This document shows positions 34,763-44,300 of a stretch of DNA of 64,000 bases, in pieces. How positions within the stretch are numbered: the stretch's first letter is position 1; each line of letters starts with the position of its first letter. This stretch comes from Meandrina meandrites (Eukaryota; Cnidaria; Anthozoa; Scleractinia; Meandrinidae): contig OY855904.1 in assembly GCA_963693305.1 (NCBI GenBank), positions 17,090,996 to 17,154,995 of the forward strand. The letters run 5' to 3'. A program made the translations under genes and the position numbers. The notes beneath the pieces were generated by a model. The model made no database searches, was not told the origin of the DNA, and saw only the letters and a list, made by a program, of their open reading frames with translations.

Positions 34763-36156
34763 GTTGTTGTTGTTGTTGTTTGGAAGACAGACATGCATAT
34801 TCAAGGAATTTGAAATACACGTATCTGGATAAACAAACGTATCTGCTGAACCACGCCACAGCTACAGTAAACATTTACAAGAGACTCTGCTTTCATATAT
34901 TAATACTACCTTATTATAGGAAATTAAACGCTCTTGTTAATTAAGGTTTTGGAAATTAACGCGATTTAAATTAACGCGAAGTGAAGGCAAAATTTCGTTC
35001 AAATAAAGGAAATTAACGCGAAAGGGCTGCTAAACTTTCAAGATAAAGGAAGTTAATGCGACCACACAAAGAAACGGAACTTGTAAAGACAACAGGAACA
35101 AATTTATTGTAACACACTGTTAACAAGTTAACAAAATCCAAAACCCAATTGAATCTCGCTACTTCGAGCGTTCTTTTCAACGCCAACGATAAAATAATGC
35201 TAAAAAAATTCAAATTAACCCCCTTAATTAATGACGCGGAAATTAACGCTCCACTAAATTAAGGGCGCGGAAATTAACGCTCACAAAAATTAACGCGACT
35301 TAAATTAACGCGAATTTTCCAAATTCGCGTTAATATCATAAAGCGTTAATTTCCTATAATATGGTATACATAGAGTGATTGAAAAGTGTTCCTTTTTATA
35401 TTACTATTTTTTTCCTATTTTTAGGATCATGTCAAGTCGAAAAGTGGATCGCCTCTCCATCCCCTTCCTAAGGAGATAAAATGGGTCGGTTGTGCTGGCA
35501 GTAAAGAGCGCTACCGCGGCTATCCGTGTAGTTTGTGGACTTTATTCCACACACTGACAGTCAACTGTGGCTCCAGGCATCAAGTATCAGGACTAGATGT
35601 TCTTACACGCATCCGAGAATTCATACGCTACTTCTTTAGCTGCGAGGAATGCAAGAAACACTTCACGGAAATGTCCGCCAATCTCAAGAACGAAGTCGGT
35701 TCTCACAACGAGGCGATCCTGTGGCTGTGGCGAAGTCACAACAAAGTCAACAAACGGCTGGCCGGAGATCACAGTGAAGATCCGAAACACCCAAAGATCC
35801 AGTTTCCATCCAAAGACCTGTGCGAGGAGTGTCGATATGCCGATTCCAAGGATGGCGAGGTTCAGTGGAACGAAGCTGTAGTGCTGGAATTTTTGAAGAA
35901 CCATTACGGCCTGGACAACATTAGGATCAAGAAACCGGCTGCACGGTCCGCTCCAGAACTTGAGGACACCGATATTGTAAGCAAACAGTCCAAGCGTCAT
36001 TTTATCAGTCATCTTAGTTTGATCGGTTTGAGCTCGGTGGACGCCAGCATGTGTTTGATTCTATACTCCGCGATAGCTATGGCTGTCATTGCCTTGTATA
36101 TCTATTTCATCCGACGGCGACGGAGGACCGTCAAGCTGCGCGTTCACACTCCGTAA
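24309..36156 (+). CDS. QSOX1: Quiescin sulfhydryl oxidase (QSOX), 11 exons
   Basis: Exons: 24309-24558, 27127-27227, 28155-28203, 29194-29296, 29445-29538, 30930-30989, 31396-31481, 32183-32338, 32837-32966, 34165-34281, 35425-36156. The join is 1878 nt, 625 residues. The protein makes disulfide bonds in secreted proteins by passing electrons from its thioredoxin domain to FAD and oxygen. Visible features: signal peptide (about 1-28), thioredoxin domain with active site CGHC at 65-68, a second thioredoxin-like region, a helical linker, and an Erv/ALR domain. The Erv domain has GYPCSLWTLFHTLT (FAD-binding W...H), redox pair CEEC at 455-458 and a further CEEC at 515-518. A C-terminal membrane anchor spans about 592-611, with a basic tail (FIRRRRRTVKLR). 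Lengths and order match animal QSOX. The choice between the QSOX1 and QSOX2 names is arbitrary in a non-vertebrate. Confidence 0.93.
25550..26042. mobile_element. Harbinger-like MITE with TTA target duplication
   Basis: The element at 25553-26039 has terminal inverted repeats GGGCCTCTTCATATGAGCCC and its complement, flanked by TTA on both sides (25550-25552 and 26040-26042). A 3-bp TTA/TWA duplication is characteristic of PIF/Harbinger. The interior repeats CCGAGATCTCGG as an inner palindrome near 25680-25715. It lies in QSOX intron 1. Confidence 0.85.
26230..26745 (+). repeat. tRNA-derived SINE interrupted by a MITE
   Basis: A tRNA-like head (CACCTAGTCAGTGTATTGGA) is followed by a body with GGGCTGGACACTTTGCTCTC and TGTCTCTCTACCCAGG. 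After an interruption the body continues as AGTATAAATGGGTACCAGCA and the conserved CTAGTCACTTTATGCTATGG tail, also seen at 3893-4033. The interrupting piece (about 26366-26568) is a MITE. Confidence 0.72.
26366..26568. mobile_element. MITE inserted into the SINE
   Basis: Left end GCTGGGTTGTTCGAAAGCTG, with TAACCCAGGATTAA inside; right end CTAATCCTGGATTAGC followed by TTTAAACAACCTGGT, its imperfect mirror. CCAGG is present on both sides and may be the target duplication. Its ends resemble 51696-51735 (GGCTGTTCAAGGTAGCATTA, AATCCAGGATTAAT). Confidence 0.68.
27821..27946. mobile_element. MITE, GTTGTTCAAAGG family
   Basis: GGGCCTGGTTGTTCAAAGGT at the left and ACCTTTGGACAACTGGGGCC at the right, with inner words CCATCCACTGGATAA and GTGGATAGCATTATCCA. 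Same family as 61210-61360 and the shorter palindrome at 54015-54072. Confidence 0.75.
28452..28608. mobile_element. hAT-like MITE with 8-bp target-site duplication
   Basis: The element at 28460-28600 has ends TAGCCTGCGAGCAGGCTC and GAGCCTGTTCACAGGCTA, flanked by a perfect duplication CCCTTGAG (28452-28459 and 28601-28608). A related end, TAGCCTGCGAGCAAGCTCTC, is found at about 15092. It lies in QSOX intron 3. Confidence 0.87.
28945..29070 (+). repeat. Direct repeat of about 50 bp
   Basis: CAGATTGCAAGTTTGCCTAA and CTGGATTATGCTAA recur about 65-80 bp later as CAGATTGCAAGGTTGCCAAT and CTGGATTATGTAA; a related CAATCAGATTGCAGCATTTG lies at about 30838. Confidence 0.5.
29591..29760. mobile_element. 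MITE, TTCCAGAAAATATCCATACC family
   Basis: Ends TGTGCAGTTCCAGAAAAAAT and (reverse complement) TGTGTTGTTCCAGAAAATAT. Other members or fragments: 33885-34075 (complete), about 3119-3153, 55089-55155 and 55437-55510. Confidence 0.75.
31660..32060 (+). repeat. Two tandem tRNA-derived SINE copies
   Basis: The downstream copy has a recognisable tRNA-like head at 31885-31958: acceptor GTTCTCA pairing with CGGGGAC (6 of 7), T8-A9, a box-A-like TAGCTCAGTGGATAGC, and a T arm ATGGG-TTCAATC-CCCGT with a 5-bp stem. This is followed by a body (TTTGTCCCACACTCGTGACA, TTTCATCTTTCACATTTCAT) ending near 32060. The upstream copy (about 31660-31800) keeps the T-arm region and the same body but has lost most of the head. 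They lie in QSOX intron 7. Confidence 0.78.
32381..32538 (+). repeat. Compound microsatellite (CAAT)n then (CAGT)n
   Basis: A CAAT tandem run (32381-32442) directly followed by CAGT runs (about 32445-32538) with one small interruption. It starts about 40 bp after QSOX exon 8 and is probably length-polymorphic. Confidence 0.95.
33103..33190 (+). repeat. (AAT)n microsatellite
   Basis: About 25 perfect AAT units, followed by diverged AAT-rich DNA to about 33400. It lies in QSOX intron 9. Confidence 0.95.
33885..34075. mobile_element. MITE, TTCCAGAAAATATCCATACC family (complete)
   Basis: Left GTGTGGCTCCAGAAAATATC, with CCACAGAAGGGATT inside; right GGGTATGGATATTTTCTGGA followed by ACCACACA. The arms extend about 45 bp and bracket two G-runs. 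Confidence 0.82.
34713..34782 (+). repeat. (ATT)n-(GTT)n microsatellite
   Basis: About 15 ATT units followed by about 6 GTT units, in QSOX intron 10. Confidence 0.93.
34910..35365. mobile_element. MITE built from a dispersed AATTAACGCGA motif
   Basis: Ends CCTTATTATAGGAAATTAA and, at the right, TTAATTTCCTATAATATGG, each next to TA, consistent with a TA target duplication (Tc1/mariner-like). The interior contains about ten copies of GAAATTAACGCGA or close variants in direct orientation and two inverted (TTCGCGTTAAT, AAGCGTTAATTTC). It ends about 60 bp before QSOX exon 11. Confidence 0.75.
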
Positions 36157-36621
36157 CAAATTGCAAGTTCACCGTACGATGAACTTGCGGCGGGTGCTTC
36201 CAACAGTTTTAAGGCTTTTGTTGCCGGCTTACCTGTAAACAGGACCAATATTTATTTATATGCCTGAATCAGGCAGGAGCAATCCATCAATTGAATCCAA
36301 TTGAATTCTGTTACTTCATGAAGTAATTACTCTTAAGGTCACTCGTGAATAAGAATATGTATTTTTAAAATTTAATCGTAAAATCATGATAAATAGAAAA
36401 AAAATTCCCATTCATCTGAAGAGAAATTTTGTGGGTCTGTTCACACTTGACGTGGTTGGCGTGCTTAAAACTTAATGTATGTCGTGTTGTTCAACAGCTG
36501 TTTACTAGCTAAACAAAAACAGAATACTGATGAGGTTGTTCGTAGAATAATTTTTAACCGGCTTAAACGTCAAGTGAAAAGCTCCCAATTTGAACCAATG
36601 GACAGCCATGAATATTACGTA

Positions 36622-36819
36622 TTAGTATCACCCAACTAGTGGACTAATACAAATCCTACATTTTGATTGGCTACGCTACTAGAGGACTGTTAGTAATAGT
36701 CATCGAGTAGCGAAATTCGTGACGCTTTCTTTCGCTTTATTCCCAAATAAATCTTTCTTCAACTTGCATTTGCTAACTTTATTATTGCTTTTTCTGTCCG
36801 ACTAGTTGGGTGATACTAA
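36622..36819. mobile_element. MITE with 19-bp perfect inverted ends
   Basis: TTAGTATCACCCAACTAGT at the left (36622-36640) and its exact reverse complement at the right (36801-36819). It lies in the QSOX 3' flank and contains an AATAAA (36746-36751) that could serve as a poly-A signal. Confidence 0.83.
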
Positions 36820-36896
36820 AACAATTAGACCCTTCGCCGTCAAGGGCCACGGGTCAATAGCCCATGAGGCTTTGCGGGCTACGGGTCTAATTGTTA
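36820..36896. mobile_element. Small palindromic element
   Basis: ACAATTAGACCC and GGGTCTAATTGT are inverted about 75 bp apart, with inner GGGCCACGGGTC and GGGCTACGGGTC words. It directly abuts the preceding MITE. Confidence 0.65.
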
Positions 36897-37170
36897 AACA
36901 TTGCTGTAGAATTTAGCAGCACAAATGCACAAGAAATAGTTTGAAAGACATGTCAAAAACTTTGCAAAAAACAAAAACAAAATAGTTATTTATTTTTACC
37001 TCAGATAAAACCTCAAAATAATGTCTGCAAGTATTTTAAGAACATATGTTGTGATGAATATTTCCAATGTAAATAGTGATATTATATAGCTGTATACATT
37101 TCTAGAGTAGCATCCACTCAGTCTAGATTGAGGCCTCTTGTCATGGTGGCAGGTCTTCCTCTTAAAATTA

Positions 37171-37176
37171 AATAAA
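37171..37176 (+). promoter_or_regulatory. Possible QSOX poly-A signal
   Basis: AATAAA about 1 kb after the QSOX stop. An alternative AATAAA sits in the MITE at 36746-36751. Confidence 0.35.
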
Positions 37177-37909
37177 GCTCAATAGTAAAGGATAATTAAT
37201 AGCACTACACGCAGGTAGTGAGGCAAACAAAACTCTAATTTTAACTAAGCTCATGTTTTTGAAAAACGGCAACTGTGATTTTAGTTTTTTCAGGAAATTT
37301 GATGATTTGTGAACAACAACAAGACTGCTTGCATTGCGGATTTTATTTGTATACTTACAGACGAAATTACCGACGCCTCTGAAAGGACCTGCAATAAATG
37401 AAATGAAGCAATGCGTAATGGCTATTTTTCTTGAGGGGTCTTAGGATTGTGTTTTGCTCATTTTGTTATCATAAAAACCCACTAGTTTTTAGCTTTCGAT
37501 TACGATAAGGAGGTAAAGACCGAGTTTAGACATCAACTCTTGTTACGAATTTAATGCAAACTATTTTTTGAGATAGTTTGTGTTAGATACGCAGCATTAG
37601 AACATGATGTTTGAACTTAGGACGTTTGAACTTACGGCGCTTTCCATTTGAAATGGGCCTTTTGCATGAGATTTTCCCACAAATCCACCATAACAATGTA
37701 TAATATTTATGTATTGACTGATTTGACAGGACAAATTTGACTAACAACGGAATTCGTTTCTCGGATATACCGGTCTGGCCGGCCAGTTCTGACAAATGGA
37801 AAGCGCCCTTTTTATCTCACTCCAGCAGCAGTTGATTGATTGACTAACTTTATGACATCTTTGTTACTGACTCCGGCTCACACTGACTGTTGGTTTGTTC
37901 ATTTTCCAG

Positions 37910-38038
37910 GAGTTTGCCGACTACTTTGTACGACAGTTACAAACACAAAAATACAAGACAGAGGAAAGTGAACACGACATGCATTTAGACAGTAACCCGA
38001 CAGAAACAGACGTTGACCCATACACGGAAATTGTCTGA
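37910..38038 (+). CDS. Orphan candidate 3'-terminal exon
   Basis: A good acceptor (GTTCATTTTCCAG, ending at 37909) is followed by 42 open codons in one frame (starting EFADYFVRQLQTQ) and TGA at 38036-38038. The peptide is acidic and ends TEIV, the shape of a cytoplasmic tail with a PDZ-type end. It lies downstream of QSOX on the same strand. It could be an alternative QSOX tail exon, which would need a donor near 36130-36140, or an exon of an unseen gene. No upstream partner is proven. Confidence 0.3.
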   Translation, partial: EFADYFVRQLQTQKYKTEESEHDMHLDSNPTETDVDPYTEIV

Positions 38039-38039
38039 A

Positions 38040-39436
38040 AGCATGAGTAAAACACAAGACACGCTTGCAGAAACTCACTTGCAGCAGCGAGTGGACTGGA
38101 ACTAGACAGACCCATAGTGCACTGTGGGAAATTAGCGCCGGCGCTACACAACATAGCACATCAAACTGTCGTTATACTTAGTACTCTGTCTTCTTCACGT
38201 TACACACGACAGTTAGGGCAAAGCGGTTTTACCCAAGAATATTTGGGCATGTGAAATTTCCGCGTCCGATAGAACATTTTTGTAATTCATTACTGCCTGT
38301 CTGCGAACTTTTATCACACAGGGGTCGCCTGGTGTTAATACTTGCACTTGCCTTGGGATGTATTTCAGTCGGAGGAACAACTGCCGGTTTTGGCAAATCT
38401 TTGTTGCAACAATCGTAAAGCCTCCAATTGTTACCTACCATCCAATCAAAAACTAGGGCGAAAGAGGTCGAAAGCGTTACGTTAGCGTGACGTAATAAGA
38501 GCTCGTCATGCTGCTTAGCAACTTCAGCGATGAACCGCGGGAACAGTCATTACTCGCCCTTTGGTGGTTCTTGTTCCTCCGACTGTATTTAAAATTTGTT
38601 GTCGAACACTTTTTTTGTACACCAGATGATCTCCCTTCATTCTATAACTCTGTCAGCAATAATGAGTTTCGATCGGTTTGTTATGATTTTTTTTTTAGTT
38701 GAGGGTTGGGAAGAGGTGTGAGGTGAAAGGTGGGGGGAGGGGAGGGGCAAAGTCACATTGCGTTGTTCATATGTATCTTATTAACCATTAAGAGAGCGGA
38801 GCGACTGCTATACAGAGAAGGCTTGTCCCAGCATTGCCCCGAGAGGGCTCGGTTCGGAGTTTTATCAGTTTCACTACTTAAACTTGAAAAAGAGCTGTAA
38901 AAATTGACCTCATTCATTGCTTAGGGTATGGCTGATTTTAGTTATTGAAGCTAAGGCCCTCTGCCACAGCTGTTGCGAGATACAATGGTTTAACAAATGT
39001 TACCAAGAATGTCGATTAACAGAGCACTTGAAGAGAGTGTTTATGCTGACTACAAGAGCAAACTTGGATCTAACATTAAGTTAATGAATCACTGAATGTG
39101 TTGAATGTTCATGCTATGAATTTGTTACAAATGACAAAGGTTTTTTTGAATAGTGTTTTAAATTTAAGACGGAATCCGCCAGGACTTCGAGTAGTTATTA
39201 GACAAAATTATGTACCAAAATTATTTACACCTTATTGCAAGCTTTTGTGTTACTGCTTCAAATATCTAATGAAAACAAATCTTTTCTAACAACAACAAAC
39301 ATCAAAAACAAATTGAAGTTCCACTCAATTCAACTGAACGATTTAACCTGATGGCTACATGAGAGATTATGCCTATAGCGTGTGAACTATGAAATTCAGA
39401 CTCAGACTCTGATAAGAAATTGCTGTTGGTGTTTTC
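38040..39436. other. Intergenic stretch without recognisable gene
   Basis: AT-rich DNA between the convergent QSOX and DSN1-like genes, with only short open frames and a G-rich patch at 38725-38752. MITEs follow from 39441. Confidence 0.4.
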
Positions 39437-39440
39437 ACGG

Positions 39441-39600
39441 ATGATGGCTCTTACTTGGTGTAGAAGACACAGTTCACCTATAACAATAGAGAACAAAAGG
39501 ACAAAAGAACGAGGAATACAATAAAAACAATAGGTTTGAGAGGCAGTGTTCTATTGTGACGTGTCCTGTGTCTTCTACACCAAGTAGGAGCCCGGATGAT
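39441..39600. mobile_element. MITE with about 50-bp inverted arms
   Basis: CTTACTTGGTGTAGAAGACA at the left is mirrored by GTGTCTTCTACACCAAGTAG at the right; the arms extend through AACAATAGAGAAC and GTTCTATTGTGAC. Confidence 0.78.
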
Positions 39601-40091
39601 TGCTTACATCTTAAACTTTTATTAAGGAGAGAAAATAACGCAATAGGATTTAAATTATTCTGGTATTCGATTTTTGTCCAACTTAATTAAATATTGCTCG
39701 AATTCCTGATGGACTCCGTCTTAGCACTTCTTGTTTTAATACCTGCTGTAAATAACCTCCGATATCTTTCGCTTTCCATTTCCATTCTTCATTTTTTAAC
39801 CTTCCTTCCTTCAAATCTCTCCTGAACTTTTAGCTTCTTGCTTTAGCATTCTCTGTTTTGTTTGTAAATGCGCAACTGTTGTTAATTTGATATTGAGTAA
39901 AACTTTAGAAGCCATCATGAGAAGCTGGTGTGTCTTACTCAAAAAACTAACGTTAACGTCAGAAATCCCATGAGCATCCACTGCTTAGCATAAGGGTTTT
40001 TGTCATGCTATGAGGCTGAAGCAGAGTTGAATCAAAGAATTAGAATGACAGTGGTCATTCTCACTCGTTCTTTGCCATCAAAGACCGCTTT

Positions 40092-40239
40092 GTGGCGGAT
40101 CCAGGGGAGGGGCCCGGGCCCCCACCTTATTTTTTCGGAAATAGCGCATTTTCTTTGAAGTGCCGGAATTATCTTCGCAGAATTCAATATTCATAGTCAA
40201 CCGGGCCCCCTCCTTAGCTGAAGATCTGGATCCGCCACT
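40092..40239. mobile_element. MITE with GTGGCGGATCCA ends
   Basis: GTGGCGGATCCA at 40092-40103 and its exact complement TGGATCCGCCAC at 40228-40239 bracket GC-rich arms (GGGGCCCGGGCCCCC, CCGGGCCCCCTCC). Confidence 0.72.
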
Positions 40240-41061
40240 GAAGTCTACAAGTCGGATGTGTCCTCAGCTTCTACGTTCGCAATGTGAGTGATCAACTGAA
40301 CGGATCGAGTTTAGGTGATCAGGCAATCGGCAAAAGATGTACCACCGTAAAGTTAGGGTTGGTTTAAACTGATCATATGCAAATTTCCTTCAAGTTGAAA
40401 CTTAACGCTTAATTCGTTTTGTGGGGTGGTGTTAGAAATGCGAAACTAGTCAGTATCGTCCTTCATAGTTTCTACCTTTTTCCGTTTGCACGTGGCGTTC
40501 ATATTTCATTTGCGTATGATAATTCAGGTCAGTTTTTTGTAGTTTTGCATGTATCACATGTTAGTCCAGTTCCGTTGAAGTTTTATTTTTAGTGGCAAAG
40601 GGAAAACCGTTTGTCAAATGAGTTCTAGTTGACTTTATGCCGCAGAGAAGTTATAAAACAAGGATTTCGGAATTTGTATGCGCTCATTCAAGAGATAAAG
40701 CTGAGAATTTCGCGTTCAGTGGGTTTGCTTTGAGTACATATAGCGATCGGCTATTGGGGGTACTTGCAGAATAGGAACAGAAAACATCAAGAACCTTTTA
40801 AAAATACATAACGACAGTTGGTCACATTTAATTATTTACATCAAAAGAAACGTTACAGAAGCTGTTTTGTATGTTACAATGTTACCCTAATTTTGGCCTT
40901 CATGAAACAAAGGACAGTCCGAACAACTAATAACACTAAGCCTACTGTCACTTAACAACCATAAACATAGAAAGAAAATTTTGTTTTCTAGTTCTACAGC
41001 TACGACCCTTGCATTATCTACACTAATTATGTATAAAAGAATAATGCATGCTTTGGCTACA

Positions 41062-41354
41062 AAAAATATCCCGGGGGAGCTCTCCTATGAAAGCGAAGGG
41101 GTTAAAATTTGGCAATTGGTACCTCTAAAGGTGCTAAATATAAAATGACCGCTGTTAGAGTTATCATGGTATTGAGCCAAAAATGACAGGAACTATGTGC
41201 GACTCCGCTGATTTTTATTACCTTTTAGGGGTGAAAAGTAATTTGGGCCTCGCCCACTAGTCGACAGATTCTGGTAACTTCTATGGGTGCTTTTTCAAAA
41301 CTTCTGACGAGCACCCTGGCTTTTTTATAGGGGAGTCCCTCCCGGGAAAAATAT
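41062..41354. mobile_element. hAT-like MITE with 8-bp target duplication (second family member)
   Basis: The element at 41070-41346 starts CCCGGGGGAGCTCTCCTATG and ends GGGGAGTCCCTCCCGGG. It is flanked by a perfect AAAAATAT duplication (41062-41069 and 41347-41354). It is a diverged relative of 10596-10903: same CCCGGGGG ends, a GACGAGCAYCC word near the right end, and the phrase ACTCCC/CTCTCC. Confidence 0.85.
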
Positions 41355-41393
41355 AGTTATTGGAAGTAAGATTATTTACGCAATATAAATGAT

Positions 41394-44300
41394 TTAGTAC
41401 AGTTTCTTTAGAAGCCTAGGAATCACTGTTCGTGGTGTCCCAGCATTGTTTACAGCTTCAAACGTTGTGCTCGCTGGAAATACAAAAATGAAACATTCAT
41501 GTCAGTGCTACCTACAATTGAAGGCTGTCTTCATCAGTATTTGCTCTTAATTTAACAAACACTTTTTTTTACTTATTGCAAGGAGGTAATAGCTTTAAGA
41601 TCTTTCTGTAAGCTACATGTAGTACCATAGGGTTGGTGTAACTTCTCAATGGCTTGATCTCAGACTGATTTAAAAACACTCAGGAAGACAAAGGGGTATT
41701 TTCAACCCAAAAACTTAAAAAGCCCACGTTTGACCTTCCCCTTCTTCATCTTAGTTTAAAGGTGAAGAAAGACTGACAGCTGAATCAATATACTTACCAA
41801 ATGATTTGACTTGCTCACTAATGAAGCTTTCACACACTGATTTGTACTCTTTGTTGGCATTTATGGCTTGAGCAACCGCATCAACCTGTAAACAAATACA
41901 AAACATGTTTGCACGTACAAAGAAAGACTTATTTGGTTATTACATGCAGAGAAAGAGCAGAATACTCTGAGGCTTAAAAGCATCTGGAACCCATCATGAC
42001 CTTCTTGATACCAGGGCTTCATCATTCAACCAGGGAGTTTATTTCCTACTTGTCAAACCACAAGAATGAGTTAAAATGTGAATGTAGAGACCCCTGTTAT
42101 CTTGTTGTTGGCTTTTTTTACTGAGACATCTGTTCCAGAGATTTCTTGTGACCTAGACCTACTTTTATGTAGGGAGGGGGTACTGGGGTGGGGGGTAGAA
42201 GGGGTTGCTGAGGGAATGGAAACAGTGAGGTAAATCTACGTCAGATACATAATAGTGGCTTCCAGTCTTGGCTTCCAAACCAAAAGACCATCGCTGAAAT
42301 CACATTGACTTGAAATGTCTCTTCCAGCCAACAATTCAGTGTATGAAATCAACAGTGTTGTAATCCAATTTTCCTTAACTTTTCTTCAAAATGTCAATTT
42401 TTACTGACTCAAATTAAAATTCCCTGACTTTTCCCTAACCTTAAAGAATTTTATTTTTCCCTAACCTGTGGCAACCCTACATATACCATTTATTGATAAA
42501 TTTCTATAATGGCAAGTAATTTAATACATTTTAGTGCCTTTTCTGCTGCATGTATGAGATCTGGCATGCCATTATGCAATCTCACATGAATTTAAATCTT
42601 CTCTTTGCTACTTTTCTTTTAATTATGATGTTATTGCAATTAGGTGTATAAACAGGAGTCAAAAACAAAACAGACAAACAAACAAACAAACAAAAACAGA
42701 TGGATGCCAATCTATACTGCTGGCTGTTTGTTTTATACCTGTAACGCTGTTTTGTGTTTCATCTCATGAAGTCTGTCCATTAAACCTTTCAGTGATGGCT
42801 TCCCAGAAAGTAGTTGGTGCTGTTCAAGGGAGAGGAAGTCTGGGCACTGATCTGTGGCTTTCGCATCTTCTTCTTGTTGGTTTTCTCTGTAGAACATTAC
42901 AAACAAGTGACGACATGTTGCATGTTTTCCCTATTTCTATACATAGTAATCAGACTTTTTGTTGGCACATGGAACAAGTATGCCAATCAATAAAACCAAG
43001 TGTCTTACTAGACTAAGAGTAATAGGTTAAACAAAAGGGGACTAACAGTAGGCTTGGCAACACTAGAACCATCCTCAGCAAGTTCTGATCAACAGCTTTG
43101 AAGCAACTTATAAAGCCCAGACACAGTATGACATTGGGAGCAACAAAATTTTTGGCTGATGTCCATCCCTGATTCTCCTTCAACATTCTACTTTGGAATT
43201 GTTCCTCCAAACAATTTCAAGGGATAGGCACAGGAAACAATGTTGCAGGTCTCATGTGTTTGACTTTCAAGACCTACAAAATTTAATATTGATCATCTTG
43301 TGAATAGGAAGGATAGCAAAACAGCCCCATTTTTTTTGCATTATTAAGCTTGGCTTCCATAAAAAAATGATCTGCAGAGATTTTGTTTTCCTTTTTACCT
43401 CTCTTTCTTTTCCCCATGGTCTTGATGGCATGACAGCAATTTTTCCCACTTTTCATTTTCTGTTTTTAGCCTGGCAAAAGTAACATATGGTACACAGTAT
43501 AGAAATAGTTCATAGTGTGTTAGGTAAAGGGCATTAATTAAGAAAAGCAGAATTACAAAATTGTAACCCTTCTCATGTCACAGACATCAGTATTCGAAAT
43601 TACCTGACCTTTCCCTGTTAAAAATACACTTTTCCGCACCCCAAAAAAACCAAAATGTCAGATTAAATAATCGGCCTCCACCCTCTGCTTCCAAACACAA
43701 CTTGACCAAATGGCTGGTCATGTTAGAGGAGGTTTGACTGTATTTTAAGTCATTTGTTGATTTACATCTAAATAGTGTTAAACTCTTTGTATTTACTCTG
43801 TGAGGAGTTGCATCATGTAAATTGATGTTGAAAGATGTGTACCTTTCAGTAACAGCTAGGCGGGATGCTGCTTTGACTTCCAGCTCCTCATTCCTAGGGT
43901 TGGCTATTTGCCTGGTGTGGATAAAAAAAAATGAAATTAAAACATATCTCTTTCCACTTTTGTCACCCTTTTCACATAACAGCGTTGACTGCTAAGAGAT
44001 AATCTGCAGTTTCAACTAAAAGGATTTTGCTTGCATTAACGTTTTATTGCAGTTTTCAATGACATGCGAACTCTGAAATTCAAACCTCAACCAACAGTTT
44101 ATGTTTTTCGCTGCCGTCAATCATCTAAGTGGACCTCTCAGGAAACAGAAGTTTACTTCAGCCTGGGCCAAAGGTCATGTCTGTTTGTTGTGATTGGTAT
44201 ATTTTGATCCATTATGTTTGTTTCTGTTTTTCAAGATTCATTGGCTGTCGTCATAATTGTGATTGGTGGCAGCGAAAAATGCAATCGGTAGTTGGGTTTT

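Noticed and set aside
35593..36012. 139-codon minus-strand ORF
   Set aside because: Antisense to the Erv domain exon of QSOX.
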